NCBI GenBank assembly: GCA_050633445.1
Contig: JBOEGN010000075.1
Coordinates: 1 to 26,523 of the forward strand
Length of the DNA stretch: 26,523 nt
Reading direction: 5' to 3'
DNA from: Thalassobius sp050633445
Lineage (GTDB): Bacteria > Pseudomonadota > Alphaproteobacteria > Rhodobacterales > Rhodobacteraceae
Shown: positions 15,593 to 23,033 of the stretch, piece by piece
Numbering within the stretch: position 1 is the stretch's first letter
Layout: every line of letters begins with the position of its first letter
Program-made: the position numbers and the translations under genes
Notes under the pieces: generated by a model
Databases searched by the model: none
What the model saw: the letters and a program-made list of their open reading frames with translations, nothing else
What the model was told of the DNA's origin: nothing

Positions 15593-15692
15593 TTGCGTCC
15601 CCTTTGTACCCGCGGTCCCGCACACACTAGGCGAGAGCTCTTTTTTAAGGTATTGCCACAAAAACCCAAGCAGCATCAAAAATAACCGAACA

Positions 15693-16604
15693 ATGTCCTA
15701 CTTTGATAACATCCGCACCTTCGTTCGTGTCTATGAACTGGGCAGTATGTCCGCCGCAGGGCGGGATTTGCGTATTTCTCCGGCGGTGACGTCCTCGCGG
15801 ATTTCGCAGCTCGAGGAGCATCTGGGCGTTCGGTTGTTTCAGCGCACGACTCGCAGCCTGACCCCGACCGAGCAGGGCAAGTCATTCTATCGCGGAGCGT
15901 CCGAGATTCTGGAGGCCGTGCAAAGCGCCGAGGCGCAGATCGTCAACATTACCGAAAACCTGCGTGGTTCGTTGTTTGTGGCGGCGCCTTTGGGTGTGGG
16001 CCGCCGCCTGATTGCGCCCCGCGTACCCGAGTTTTTGGACAAATACCCCGAGGTCAGCATCCGCCTGCGCATGACCGACCGCAAGGTCGACCTCACGACC
16101 GAGGGGTTGGACCTGGCGTTTTTCCTGGGCGAACCCGAAGATAGCAATCTGCGCATCCGCAAGATCGCGGATGTCGAACGGATTTTATGCGCTGCGCCGG
16201 ACTATGTTGCGCGACGCGGGATGCCAAATACCGGGCAGGATCTGATTGATGACGGTCACGAATGCCTGTCACTGCGATTTCCGGGTGCGACTGAATTCCA
16301 GTGGCGTTTGTCCGGCCCGGATGGGGCGAAACGCTACAGGGTTTCGGGACGGTACGAGGCCGATGATGGGGATGTGTTGACCGATTGGGCGCTGGCCGGG
16401 CATGGTATCGCGCTGAAACCCGTGTTCGAGATTGCCGAGCATCTGGAGGCGGGCAACCTGGTCCCTGTTGCGACCGAAACGCCGCCGGTGCCCGTGCAGA
16501 TGGCGTGCTTGTTCACCCATCGGCGGCGTCAGGACCCCAAAACACGGCTGTTCATGGAGTTCATGATCGACCGTATCGCCGAAACCGTCCGCAACGAGGG
16601 CTGA
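15693..16604 (+). CDS. LysR family transcriptional regulator
   Basis: A 303-residue LysR-type regulator. The winged helix-turn-helix is at the N-terminus: MSYFDNIRTFVRVYELGSMS and AAGRDLRISPAVTSSRISQL, then LGVRLFQRTTRSLTPTEQG. The effector-binding domain follows (SLFVAAPLGVGRRLIAPRVP; LDLAFFLGEPEDSNLRIRKI). I chose ATG 15693 because the HTH begins right there, although no strong ribosome binding site is visible. The gene is divergent from puuD (100 bases apart) and convergent with uraH, with no base between their stop codons. This position suggests it controls the urate genes, with urate or a breakdown product as effector (inferred). Confidence 0.93.
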   Translation: MSYFDNIRTFVRVYELGSMSAAGRDLRISPAVTSSRISQLEEHLGVRLFQRTTRSLTPTEQGKSFYRGASEILEAVQSAEAQIVNITENLRGSLFVAAPLGVGRRLIAPRVPEFLDKYPEVSIRLRMTDRKVDLTTEGLDLAFFLGEPEDSNLRIRKIADVERILCAAPDYVARRGMPNTGQDLIDDGHECLSLRFPGATEFQWRLSGPDGAKRYRVSGRYEADDGDVLTDWALAGHGIALKPVFEIAEHLEAGNLVPVATETPPVPVQMACLFTHRRRQDPKTRLFMEFMIDRIAETVRNEG

Positions 16605-16958
16605 TCAACTGCCCCGATAGGTGGAATAGCCGAACGGCGACAGCAGCAGCGGCACGTGATAATGCGACGGCTCGGACATGCCAAAGCGCAGCGGGATCAC
16701 ATCCAGAAAACGCGGGGTCTCGGGCGGGGTGCCGGTTGCATCCAGATAGGCTCCGGCATGAAACACCAGCTCGTAAACACCGATTTGGAACTCACTGGCG
16801 GGCAAAATCTGTTCGTCGGTGCGCCCGTCATCATTTGTGACCAGGGTTTTCAGATGAGCGCGGGTGTCGCCCTCGATCCGAAACAACTCGATCTTCAGCC
16901 CTTCGGCGGGGCAGCCGCGCGCGGTATCAAGAACATGTGTCGTCAGGTAACCGGTCAC
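16605..16958 (-). CDS. uraH: 5-Hydroxyisourate hydrolase (transthyretin-like)
   Basis: A 117-residue transthyretin-fold enzyme that hydrolyses 5-hydroxyisourate, the product of PuuD, to OHCU. The N-terminal signature is GYLTTHVLDTARGCPAEGLK (catalytic His in HVLD), and the C-terminus has SHYHVPLLLSPFGYSTYRGS, ending in the diagnostic YRGS. The start is GTG 16958, preceded by a very strong AAGGAGAGG; a longer reading without such a site is rejected. The length is normal for a cytoplasmic form, with no signal peptide. It is divergent from the allantoinase fusion, with a 149-base gap holding three TTCTGCT repeats, and its stop codon abuts that of the LysR gene. Confidence 0.95.
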   Translation of the reverse strand: MTGYLTTHVLDTARGCPAEGLKIELFRIEGDTRAHLKTLVTNDDGRTDEQILPASEFQIGVYELVFHAGAYLDATGTPPETPRFLDVIPLRFGMSEPSHYHVPLLLSPFGYSTYRGS

Positions 16959-16974
16959 GGGCCTCTCCTTTGTA

Positions 16975-17076
16975 TTTTCTGCTAGGTTAATAGTCCGTTG
17001 CCACGGATCAACACAAAGCCCCAACAGATTGAGGCTGCATTCTGCTTTTTTTGAAAAACTTCGCGGATTTTCTGCT
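16975..17076. promoter_or_regulatory. Three TTCTGCT repeats in the uraH-puuE divergent promoter region
   Basis: TTCTGCT occurs at 16977-16983, 17040-17046 and 17070-17076, with start spacings of 63 and 30 bases, close to whole helical turns. The first and third copies are TTTTCTGCT. The region separates two divergent urate genes, so these may be binding sites for a shared regulator such as the LysR protein at 15693. No clear core promoter could be assigned by eye. Confidence 0.35.
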
Positions 17077-17107
17077 TTATTCAGCACATAGATCAAGGGA
17101 ACCCGAC

Positions 17108-18520
17108 GTGACACGCTATCCAAGAGACATGACCGGCTATGGCGCGACCCCGCCCGCCGCCAATTGGCCCAATGGGGCCAGAATCGCCGTACAGATCGTT
17201 CTGAACTACGAAGAAGGCGGCGAAAACAACGTCTTGCATGGCGATGCCGCGTCCGAGGCGTTCTTGTCCGAAATCACCGGCGCGCAGCCCTGGCCGGGTC
17301 AGCGGCATTGGAACATGGAATCGATCTATGAATACGGGGCGCGTGCCGGATTCTGGCGGGTCCATCAGATGCTAAAGGATTTGCCGGTCACCGTGTACGG
17401 CGTTGCCACGGCCTTGGCCCGCGCGCCTGCGCAAGTGGCGGCGATGAAGAGTGCAGGCTGGGAGATCGCCAGCCACGGTCTGAAATGGGTCGAGCACAAG
17501 GATATGGACCCTGAACAGGAGCGCGCTCAGATCCGCGAGGCGATTGCCCTGCATACCGAGGTCGTGGGCGCGCCTCCGTCGGGGTGGTATACCGGGCGCT
17601 GCTCGATGCAGACTGTGGAATTGGCGGCCGAAGAGGGTGATTTTGTCTATATTGCCGACAGTTATGCTGACGATCTGCCCTATTGGGTTGCAGCCGGGGG
17701 TAAGGATCAACTGATCGTGCCCTATACGCTGGATTGCAACGACATGCGCTTTGCCATTCAGGCCGGGTTTGCCGAGGGCGATCAGTTCGAGCGCTACCTG
17801 AAGGACAGTTTTGATGTGCTCTATGCCGAGGGTCTGGCTGGCGCGCCGAAGATGTTGTCGATCGGTTTGCATTGCCGTTTGGTGGGCCGTCCGGGCCGGG
17901 CCGCGGCCCTTAAGCGGGTGCTTGAGTATTTTCAGAGCAAAGAAAGCGTGTGGTTTGCCACCCGCGAAGAGATCGCCCGTCACTGGGCCGAGGTGCATCC
18001 TCCGGTGAAACGGTTGCGCGTGACCGAGATGGATCGCGGGGCTTTTGTCGCGGCTTTTGGGGGGGTATTTGAGCACAGTGCCTGGGTGGCTGAGCGGGCC
18101 TTTGATCTGGAATTCGGGCCGACGCATGATTGTGCGGCTGGGGTTCACAGCCTGTTGGCGCGGGTCTTTCGGGTGGCTGATGAGGAAGAGCGTTTGGGGG
18201 TGTTGTGCGCGCATCCCGATTTGGCCGGTAAATTGGCGGCGGCCAAGCGGTTGACGGCGGAATCGACGGCCGAGCAAGCCTCGGCTGGGTTGGATGCGTT
18301 GACGGCTGAGGAGCACGCGGCCTTTACCCGGTTGAACTCCGATTTCATGGATAAGTTCGGGTTCCCTTTCATTGTCGCGGTCCGTGACCATGACAAGAGC
18401 TCGATTTTGGCGGCGTTCCAGCGGCGCGTTCTTCAGGATCGTGTCACGGAATTCGCAGAAGCCTGTCGTCAGGTTGAACGGATTGCCGAACTGCGTTTGC
18501 AAGAGATATTTGGGGAATGA
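17108..18520 (+). CDS. puuE: Fused allantoinase (PuuE type) / OHCU decarboxylase
   Basis: A 470-residue bifunctional enzyme. Residues 1 to about 300 are a PuuE-type allantoinase of the polysaccharide-deacetylase fold, which opens allantoin to allantoate (ARIAVQIVLNYEEGGENNVL; EIASHGLKWVEHKDMD; PPSGWYTGRCSMQT; LSIGLHCRLVGRPGRAAAL). Residues about 305-470 are OHCU decarboxylase (UraD), which makes S-allantoin: catalytic H323 in VFEHSAWVAERAF, then LCAHPDLAGKLAAAKRLT and NSDFMDKFGFPFIVAV. The start is GTG 17108 after AAGGGA; no ATG in frame has a better site. The fusion joins two consecutive steps. Its stop overlaps the allA start (ATGA), so the two are translationally coupled. Confidence 0.94.
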   Translation: MTRYPRDMTGYGATPPAANWPNGARIAVQIVLNYEEGGENNVLHGDAASEAFLSEITGAQPWPGQRHWNMESIYEYGARAGFWRVHQMLKDLPVTVYGVATALARAPAQVAAMKSAGWEIASHGLKWVEHKDMDPEQERAQIREAIALHTEVVGAPPSGWYTGRCSMQTVELAAEEGDFVYIADSYADDLPYWVAAGGKDQLIVPYTLDCNDMRFAIQAGFAEGDQFERYLKDSFDVLYAEGLAGAPKMLSIGLHCRLVGRPGRAAALKRVLEYFQSKESVWFATREEIARHWAEVHPPVKRLRVTEMDRGAFVAAFGGVFEHSAWVAERAFDLEFGPTHDCAAGVHSLLARVFRVADEEERLGVLCAHPDLAGKLAAAKRLTAESTAEQASAGLDALTAEEHAAFTRLNSDFMDKFGFPFIVAVRDHDKSSILAAFQRRVLQDRVTEFAEACRQVERIAELRLQEIFGE

Positions 18521-19002
18521 GTCATGTGATCAAAGCGCAGCCTTTGACCGCGCAGGGCTTTGCGCCTTTTGGGGATGTGTTGGAGGCTGAGGGGCCCGCG
18601 GACAAGATCATCAACCAGGGTAAGTGTGGCCGGTTTCATGACCGGGCGAAGATGGATTTTTCGCAGGGTCGTGCAGGTGTCAGCCTGTTTCAGGCCGAAC
18701 CACGCGCGCTGCCCTACAGTCTGGACATGGTCGAGCGGCACCCGGATGGCAGTCAGGCCTTTTTGCCGATGTCGATGGACCCGTTTCTGGTGATTGTCGC
18801 GCCGGATCAGGACGGCTTGCCGGGTCGGCCTGTTGCCTTTGTCACCCGTGCCGGACAGGGCGTGAACTATCACCGTGGTACGTGGCATGGAGTGCTGACG
18901 CCATTGACGGCACCTGGACTGTTTGCCGTTGTGGATCGGATCGGAGAGGGGCCAAATCTGCAAGAGCATTGGTTCGACCAACCCTATCAGATCACGTTTT
19001 AG
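18517..19002 (+). CDS. allA: Ureidoglycolate lyase
   Basis: A 161-residue cytoplasmic enzyme that splits ureidoglycolate into glyoxylate and urea. Family features are LTAQGFAPFGDVLEAEG at the N-terminus, RHPDGSQAFLPMSMDPFLVI in the middle, and GVNYHRGTWHGVLTPL with the conserved histidines. The length is typical. ATG 18517 overlaps the TGA of the preceding fusion gene by 4 bases (ATGA). Its 3' end overlaps the convergent allE gene by 4 bases. It provides the final step of the pathway encoded here. The urea it releases would need urease or another enzyme not in this window. Confidence 0.94.
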   Translation: MSHVIKAQPLTAQGFAPFGDVLEAEGPADKIINQGKCGRFHDRAKMDFSQGRAGVSLFQAEPRALPYSLDMVERHPDGSQAFLPMSMDPFLVIVAPDQDGLPGRPVAFVTRAGQGVNYHRGTWHGVLTPLTAPGLFAVVDRIGEGPNLQEHWFDQPYQITF

Positions 19003-19817
19003 CGCAGCTTCATGTGGCGGTTCACGTCTTTGTACAGCAGATAGCGGAACCGTCCCGGTCCACCCGCATAGCAGGCTTGGGGGCAGAAGGCGCGCAGCCA
19101 CATGAAATCACCCGCTTCAACCTCGACCCAATCGGTGTTCAGGCGGTAGACGGCTTTGCCCTCTAGAACGTACAGCCCATGCTCCATCACATGGGTTTCC
19201 AGGAATGGGATGACCGCGCCCGGTTCAAAGGTCACAAGAGTGACGTGCATATCGTGGCGCACATCCAGCGAGTCAACAAAGCGGGTGGTCGCCCATTTAC
19301 CGTCAGTGCCGGGCATTGCATCGGGCGCAATATCGTTTTCGTTGGTGATCACGGCCGGGGGGATGTCGATGCCTTCGACCCGCTCATAGGCTTTGCGAAT
19401 CCAATGGAACCGCGCCGGAGCATCGCTGGTGTTGCGCAGGGTCCAATTGGCACCGGGGGGCAGATAGGCATAGCCGCCCGGCGTCATCTGATGTGCAGCA
19501 CCGTCCAGCGTCACGGTAATTTCACCCTCGACCACGAACAGAACGGCCTGCGCGTCAGGGTCTGTGTCAGGCTTGTCCGACCCACCGCCGGGTTGCACTT
19601 CGAGGATATATTGCGAAAACGTCTCGGCAAAGCCGGACAAGGGACGCGCCAAAACCCAGGTGCGTGTGTTTTCCCAGAACGGCAAAGAGCTGACCACGAT
19701 ATCCTGCATCGTCCCGGCGGGGATGACGGCATAGGCCTCGGTAAATACCGCGCGCCCGGTCAACAGCTGATCCTGGCCAGGGTGTCCGCCCTGGGGCGCA
19801 TAGTATTTCGAGGTCAT
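18999..19817 (-). CDS. allE: (S)-Ureidoglycine aminohydrolase, bicupin
   Basis: A 272-residue enzyme with two cupin domains that removes ammonia from S-ureidoglycine to give S-ureidoglycolate, the AllA substrate. The first cupin holds QAVLFVVEGEITVTLDG and GGYAYLPPGANWTLRN. The second has VTFEPGAVIPFLETHVMEHG, then LYVLEGKAVYRL and VEAGDFMWLRAFCPQACYAG, with the metal-binding histidines and glutamate expected of this family. ATG 19817 (MTSKYYAPQGG) is preceded by AGGAG; an extension to 19892 lacks support. It is convergent with allA, overlapping by 4 bases. The enzyme needed just before it, allantoate amidohydrolase, is not seen in the window. Confidence 0.92.
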   Translation of the reverse strand: MTSKYYAPQGGHPGQDQLLTGRAVFTEAYAVIPAGTMQDIVVSSLPFWENTRTWVLARPLSGFAETFSQYILEVQPGGGSDKPDTDPDAQAVLFVVEGEITVTLDGAAHQMTPGGYAYLPPGANWTLRNTSDAPARFHWIRKAYERVEGIDIPPAVITNENDIAPDAMPGTDGKWATTRFVDSLDVRHDMHVTLVTFEPGAVIPFLETHVMEHGLYVLEGKAVYRLNTDWVEVEAGDFMWLRAFCPQACYAGGPGRFRYLLYKDVNRHMKLR

Positions 19818-19932
19818 AAAGGCTCCTGCTTTCGCGTTTGCCCCACTATGCGCTTGAATCGCAGCGAAGTTCCAGACGTCAGCCTCAGACAACAGTTGTT
19901 CGGGAATTTTGAAAGCCTTGCTTGCGCAACAG

Positions 19933-19971
19933 CACGCTCACCCGTCTTGCAGATCAAGGCAGGTGAGCGTG
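19933..19971. terminator. Long hairpin downstream of the globin operon (possible terminator)
   Basis: CACGCTCACC (19933-19942) pairs perfectly with GGTGAGCGTG (19962-19971). The interior can extend the stem by CTTG/CAAG (19946-19949 with 19955-19958), leaving a 5-base loop. It lies 24 bases beyond the globin stop on the minus strand and upstream of allE. A short T run follows only on the plus strand (TTTT, 19973-19976), so as a terminator of the globin operon it would be atypical. It could instead be an operator for allE. Confidence 0.45.
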
Positions 19972-19994
19972 GTTTTCGGTTTTCTGGCGCTGGA

Positions 19995-20465
19995 TCAGGC
20001 CCAGAATTTCCAGAAGGGTTTCTTCGGGGTGTTGGCGGCCTCCATCGCGACGGGGGCCGGATAGGCGGCCTCTTTCATCACGCCGGCCAAGGTGGTGTAG
20101 GCGGCGGTCCAGGCCTCTTTGACATCGGGGGTAAACCCGTCGCCCAGACCCTTTTCCAAGGTGCGCAGCAACGAGGCGCCGACCTTGTCGTAATCCTCGG
20201 CCTTTACGCCATAGGCCACGTGGCCGATCGCCAGTTTCTGCGCCACGGGCACGATTTTATCCAGATCGCGCAACCCGTTTACCACCGCGCCCAGCGTTGC
20301 CATCAGCTTGGAGCCTTGGTCCTTCATGTCCGAATTGGCGAAATAGGGCTTCACCTCGGGGGCGGTTTCAAACAGGTCCGCATAGAAGATTTCCGCTGCG
20401 GCGTCCTTGATCGGCACCACTTTGGCAAAGCTTTCCTGCACCAGTGTAATTGTCTTGTCGTCCAT
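19995..20465 (-). CDS. Single-domain globin (bacterial haemoglobin type)
   Basis: A 156-residue 3-on-3 globin related to Vitreoscilla haemoglobin and the globin part of flavohaemoglobin. It probably binds O2 and NO in the cytoplasm. The proximal histidine is H82 in AQKLAIGHVAYGVKAEDY. A B10-type tyrosine is in AAEIFYADLFETAPEVKPYF, and MKDQGSKLM offers Q50 at the E7 position. No FAD or NAD domain follows. The C-terminus is unusual: after the last globin helix a linker leads to KKPFWKFWA, a basic aromatic tail that might touch the membrane or a partner. ATG 20465 has TAGGAAC and AAGGA upstream. It is the last gene of the five-gene cluster, 4 bases after the cytochrome c gene. Confidence 0.9.
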   Translation of the reverse strand: MDDKTITLVQESFAKVVPIKDAAAEIFYADLFETAPEVKPYFANSDMKDQGSKLMATLGAVVNGLRDLDKIVPVAQKLAIGHVAYGVKAEDYDKVGASLLRTLEKGLGDGFTPDVKEAWTAAYTTLAGVMKEAAYPAPVAMEAANTPKKPFWKFWA

Positions 20466-20469
20466 GTTC

Positions 20470-20910
20470 CTAGTCCTTTGTTCTGAGGGTGCGAGTGAAG
20501 TCTTCGGCAAGGGTCGCACCACCGCTTGCCCAAATCATGAAAGCGACAGCGAGGCTGACCTCGGCATCGCTGAGTTCTGAATTGCCGCCGCGCGCCGGCA
20601 TTTCGGTATATCGAGGCCCGATGAAACCGCTGATCGCATGGTCGGTCAGAACCGCCATTCCCTGTGCGATCCGCTTGTCCCAGGCCTTGGTCGAGGTAAT
20701 CTTGGGCGCCCCGGTCTGCGATTCGCCACCGTGGCAGTTCTGGCAGGTTTCCCCCCATACATTGCGCCCCTGTGCCAGCGCCGGATTGTCCGGCACCGGC
20801 AGGCGATCGACGGTCACGAAACCGTCCATCCCCTTACGCGTGGCGACCGGCTCTGCCATTGCTGGCAAAGCCGACACCAAAATCAGCAATGAAGCCGACA
20901 GACGCATCAT
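20470..20910 (-). CDS. Monoheme cytochrome c (class I-like)
   Basis: A 146-residue exported cytochrome c. The signal peptide is MMRLSASLLILVSALPAMA, with cleavage likely before EPVATRKG. One heme motif, CQNCH, lies at 56-60 (NVWGETCQNCHGGESQTGAP). The likely sixth ligand is M104 in GPRYTEMPARGG, the usual layout of soluble electron carriers. The C-terminus SDAEVSLAVAFMIWASGG is the closing helix of the fold. Its start ATG overlaps the stop of the DUF3365 gene (ATGA), and the globin gene follows after 4 bases, so all three are tightly coupled. A second ATG three bases later is equally possible. It probably passes electrons between the periplasmic heme proteins of this cluster and the respiratory chain. 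Confidence 0.92.
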   Translation of the reverse strand: MMRLSASLLILVSALPAMAEPVATRKGMDGFVTVDRLPVPDNPALAQGRNVWGETCQNCHGGESQTGAPKITSTKAWDKRIAQGMAVLTDHAISGFIGPRYTEMPARGGNSELSDAEVSLAVAFMIWASGGATLAEDFTRTLRTKD

Positions 20911-21482
20911 TCCATCGGGATGCGGATGACAACGCCGCCCATGACATCGCCCGCTTTAAAGTCGGTTTTGGGCGTATCTTTGTGTTCGTTGTGGCAGGAC
21001 CAGCAGGCCTCGGCCACGGCCACGTCAGGGTAGACGGCGGTGAAATAGTTGGTGCCGCCCAGCTCTTCCTCGCCATAGAAATTCTCACCGGGGTTGGCGG
21101 CGATATATTCCAGGCCTTCTTTTTCCATGTCGGTGGCGGGGGCGTTTTGTTTGTTGATCGGCCACAGCGACAGCAGCGAGTAGCTGAACTCGTCGGTTTC
21201 CTCGGCCACCATTTCAGCGCCGAAACGGAACATCTGAGCGGGCAGAACCAGCGCTTTGTCATCGACAAAGTGTTCGGACGCGGTGATCACCTTTTCCTGG
21301 ACGGCCAGACGGTTGACGATCATGCGTGTATAAACCGTCCGGTCCGAGCTCATTACCAGATGGAGCAGGTCCGTTACCGTTTCAAACTCCATGCCCTCGG
21401 CGGTCGCGGTTGCAGGCACGACGCTGGACGCGACGATGCCGCCCAGAATTGCGGCTTTGATTTTTGTGAATTTAGCACCCAT
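20907..21482 (-). CDS. Tll0287-like (DUF3365) periplasmic monoheme protein
   Basis: A 191-residue exported protein with a signal peptide (KAAILGGIVASSVVPATATA). The mature part fits the Tll0287-like/DUF3365 domain: a helical N-terminal half (TVTDLLHLVMSSDRTVYTRM; IVNRLAVQEKVITASEHFVD), then FSYSLLSLWPINKQNAPATD and, close to the end, one heme c motif CWSCH (160-164) in VAEACWSCHNEHKDTPKTDF, followed by the strand GDVMGGVVIRIP. The founding cyanobacterial protein has a PAS-like fold with an attached heme and has been thought of as a redox or gas sensor; its function is not settled. Here it lies between the multiheme cytochrome and the cytochrome c gene, so it may sense or bind the substrate of that system. 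Confidence 0.82.
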   Translation of the reverse strand: MGAKFTKIKAAILGGIVASSVVPATATAEGMEFETVTDLLHLVMSSDRTVYTRMIVNRLAVQEKVITASEHFVDDKALVLPAQMFRFGAEMVAEETDEFSYSLLSLWPINKQNAPATDMEKEGLEYIAANPGENFYGEEELGGTNYFTAVYPDVAVAEACWSCHNEHKDTPKTDFKAGDVMGGVVIRIPME

Positions 21483-21533
21483 ATTGCAGTTCTCCTGTTG
21501 ATCTTCGGGTTGCGGGTTGCGTGGTTTGGCCAG

Positions 21534-23021
21534 TCATTGGTTGGCGCCTTTCTCTGGCTGGGCCACGCGTTTTACCGCCCAATCGATGCTCTCGATGTGG
21601 CGAATGGGGGTGCCCTGAAAATTCCGGCTTACAAGCTGGTCATCGGCCAATGCGTCGATGGCAAACTCCAGGCTGTGGCAGTCCAGACAGACCGGCCGGA
21701 TCATTTTTTCGTTCGGGCGAAGAGTGTCGTTTTGATTGTGGTTCGTCGTCACCACACCGCCGCGTTCGGTTTGCGGCATGTGGCACGTAGCGCAGGTCAC
21801 GCCCGAGCCGGACGGTAAATCGCCTGCCAATTCGGCCTGCCACAGATCGAAATGCGGGCTGTCCTTATAGCTTTGGCTGTGATCATCCGCGTGGCACGTC
21901 AGACACGCCCCCACGGCGGCGAATTGCAGGTTCTGTTCGTGCGGTTTGTGGCAGCTGGCGCAGTTCAGATCCTGGTTGCCGACATCAGGGTGCAGGGCAA
22001 CGCGCGCCTCGGCGGTGCTCATTTGCGGGGCGGGGCCGGGGTCAGTGATAAACGCTTCGATCGCGCTGACCATCTCCTCGGGCGGTTTTTTCCAGCCCAA
22101 TTCCTTCAGCATTTTCTTGACCTTGCGTGGCTTGGCAACCTTGGGATGGCGGCGCATTCCGTGGCGACCAGTAGCAAAGGTCTTGGCCTCGGCCTTGTGA
22201 CAGCTGGCACAGACTTTTTCAGCCGGAGCCACGACCCAATTCGCCTCGATCTCCTCGGGCGTTTTCGATTTCGGGGCATGGCAGCTGGCGCACCCCACCT
22301 CGGCCACCGCATGAGCAGAGGCGGCCCAGTGATCCCCAATCTCCAGATCGCGATACGCCAACGGAGCATCCAGCGCGGCCAGATAGGTGGCCGTGTCGGC
22401 GGCAATTTCCGGGGTCTGGCGCGCAACGGCTGCTGCCGCGTGCAAAGGGGTTTCCAACAGCCATGGCTGACCCGAATGTTTAACCAGATAATCCTCGTAC
22501 AGCGCCTTGTTGTCGTGGAAATTGTGGCACCCCGACGAGGCGCAGGTGTCAAATTCCAACCCCGCATGGGACGGCCGATTGACCCGCACGTCCTGTTCGC
22601 CCTCGGAATGGCAGGCGACGCAGAAATCCCCCGGCAGGGTGACCAGACCGGCCAGAGTGACCTCGGGCTGATGCTCCATATGGCAGCTGGTGCAGAACCG
22701 CGCGTCGATCTTTTCCCAATAGGCGGCCATGCGCGGGTTCTTGAATTTCTTGATCGGGTGGCTGTCATCTGCGGCTTTCAGCTCTTCCTTGTGGCAGGTG
22801 ACGCAGGTCTTGTTGATGTCCTTGCGGATCTTCTTTTGGTCCGAGAAATCGTTCGAGGTGTGGCAGGTCTCGCAGGCCATTTCGATCTGGTGGTGCACAC
22901 CCGCGGTTTCGCCCGGCAGAAACGTTGTCCGGTCGCCACCCAGGTACAGGCGCGCAGCAAAGGCGCCGCCGATTGCCAGCGTGCCGATGATCCAAAGGCT
23001 CCAGAGAAGTGACGTGCGCAT
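21534..23021 (-). CDS. Membrane-anchored multiheme cytochrome c, 11 heme motifs
   Basis: A 495-residue periplasmic cytochrome held by one N-terminal hydrophobic helix (SLLWSLWIIGTLAIGGAFAA). Ten CXXCH motifs start at residues 50, 73, 110, 134, 244, 271, 354, 373, 410 and 445, and one CX4CH (CASSGCH) starts at 160. The N-terminal part resembles cytochrome c3-type multiheme modules. The C-terminal part (NCASCHKPHEQ, CLTCHADDHSQSYKDSPHFD, CATCHMPQTERGG, CLDCHSLEFA) recalls the hydroxylamine oxidoreductase/octaheme reductase superfamily, so it may act on nitrogen compounds. That resemblance was judged by eye. The gene starts 12 bases after the upstream reductase gene, so the two probably work as a pair. 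Confidence 0.88.
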   Translation of the reverse strand: MRTSLLWSLWIIGTLAIGGAFAARLYLGGDRTTFLPGETAGVHHQIEMACETCHTSNDFSDQKKIRKDINKTCVTCHKEELKAADDSHPIKKFKNPRMAAYWEKIDARFCTSCHMEHQPEVTLAGLVTLPGDFCVACHSEGEQDVRVNRPSHAGLEFDTCASSGCHNFHDNKALYEDYLVKHSGQPWLLETPLHAAAAVARQTPEIAADTATYLAALDAPLAYRDLEIGDHWAASAHAVAEVGCASCHAPKSKTPEEIEANWVVAPAEKVCASCHKAEAKTFATGRHGMRRHPKVAKPRKVKKMLKELGWKKPPEEMVSAIEAFITDPGPAPQMSTAEARVALHPDVGNQDLNCASCHKPHEQNLQFAAVGACLTCHADDHSQSYKDSPHFDLWQAELAGDLPSGSGVTCATCHMPQTERGGVVTTNHNQNDTLRPNEKMIRPVCLDCHSLEFAIDALADDQLVSRNFQGTPIRHIESIDWAVKRVAQPEKGANQ

Positions 23022-23033
23022 TATCGAACCTGC

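Noticed and set aside
19179..20486. Open frame of 435 codons on the plus strand over allE and the globin gene
   Set aside because: It spans two convincing minus-strand genes and their gap, and its translation has no recognisable domain.
20772..23012. Two long plus-strand open frames (348 and 386 codons) over the cytochrome genes
   Set aside because: They are antisense to CXXCH-containing genes with good starts; the translations are low-complexity mirror images of high-GC coding DNA.
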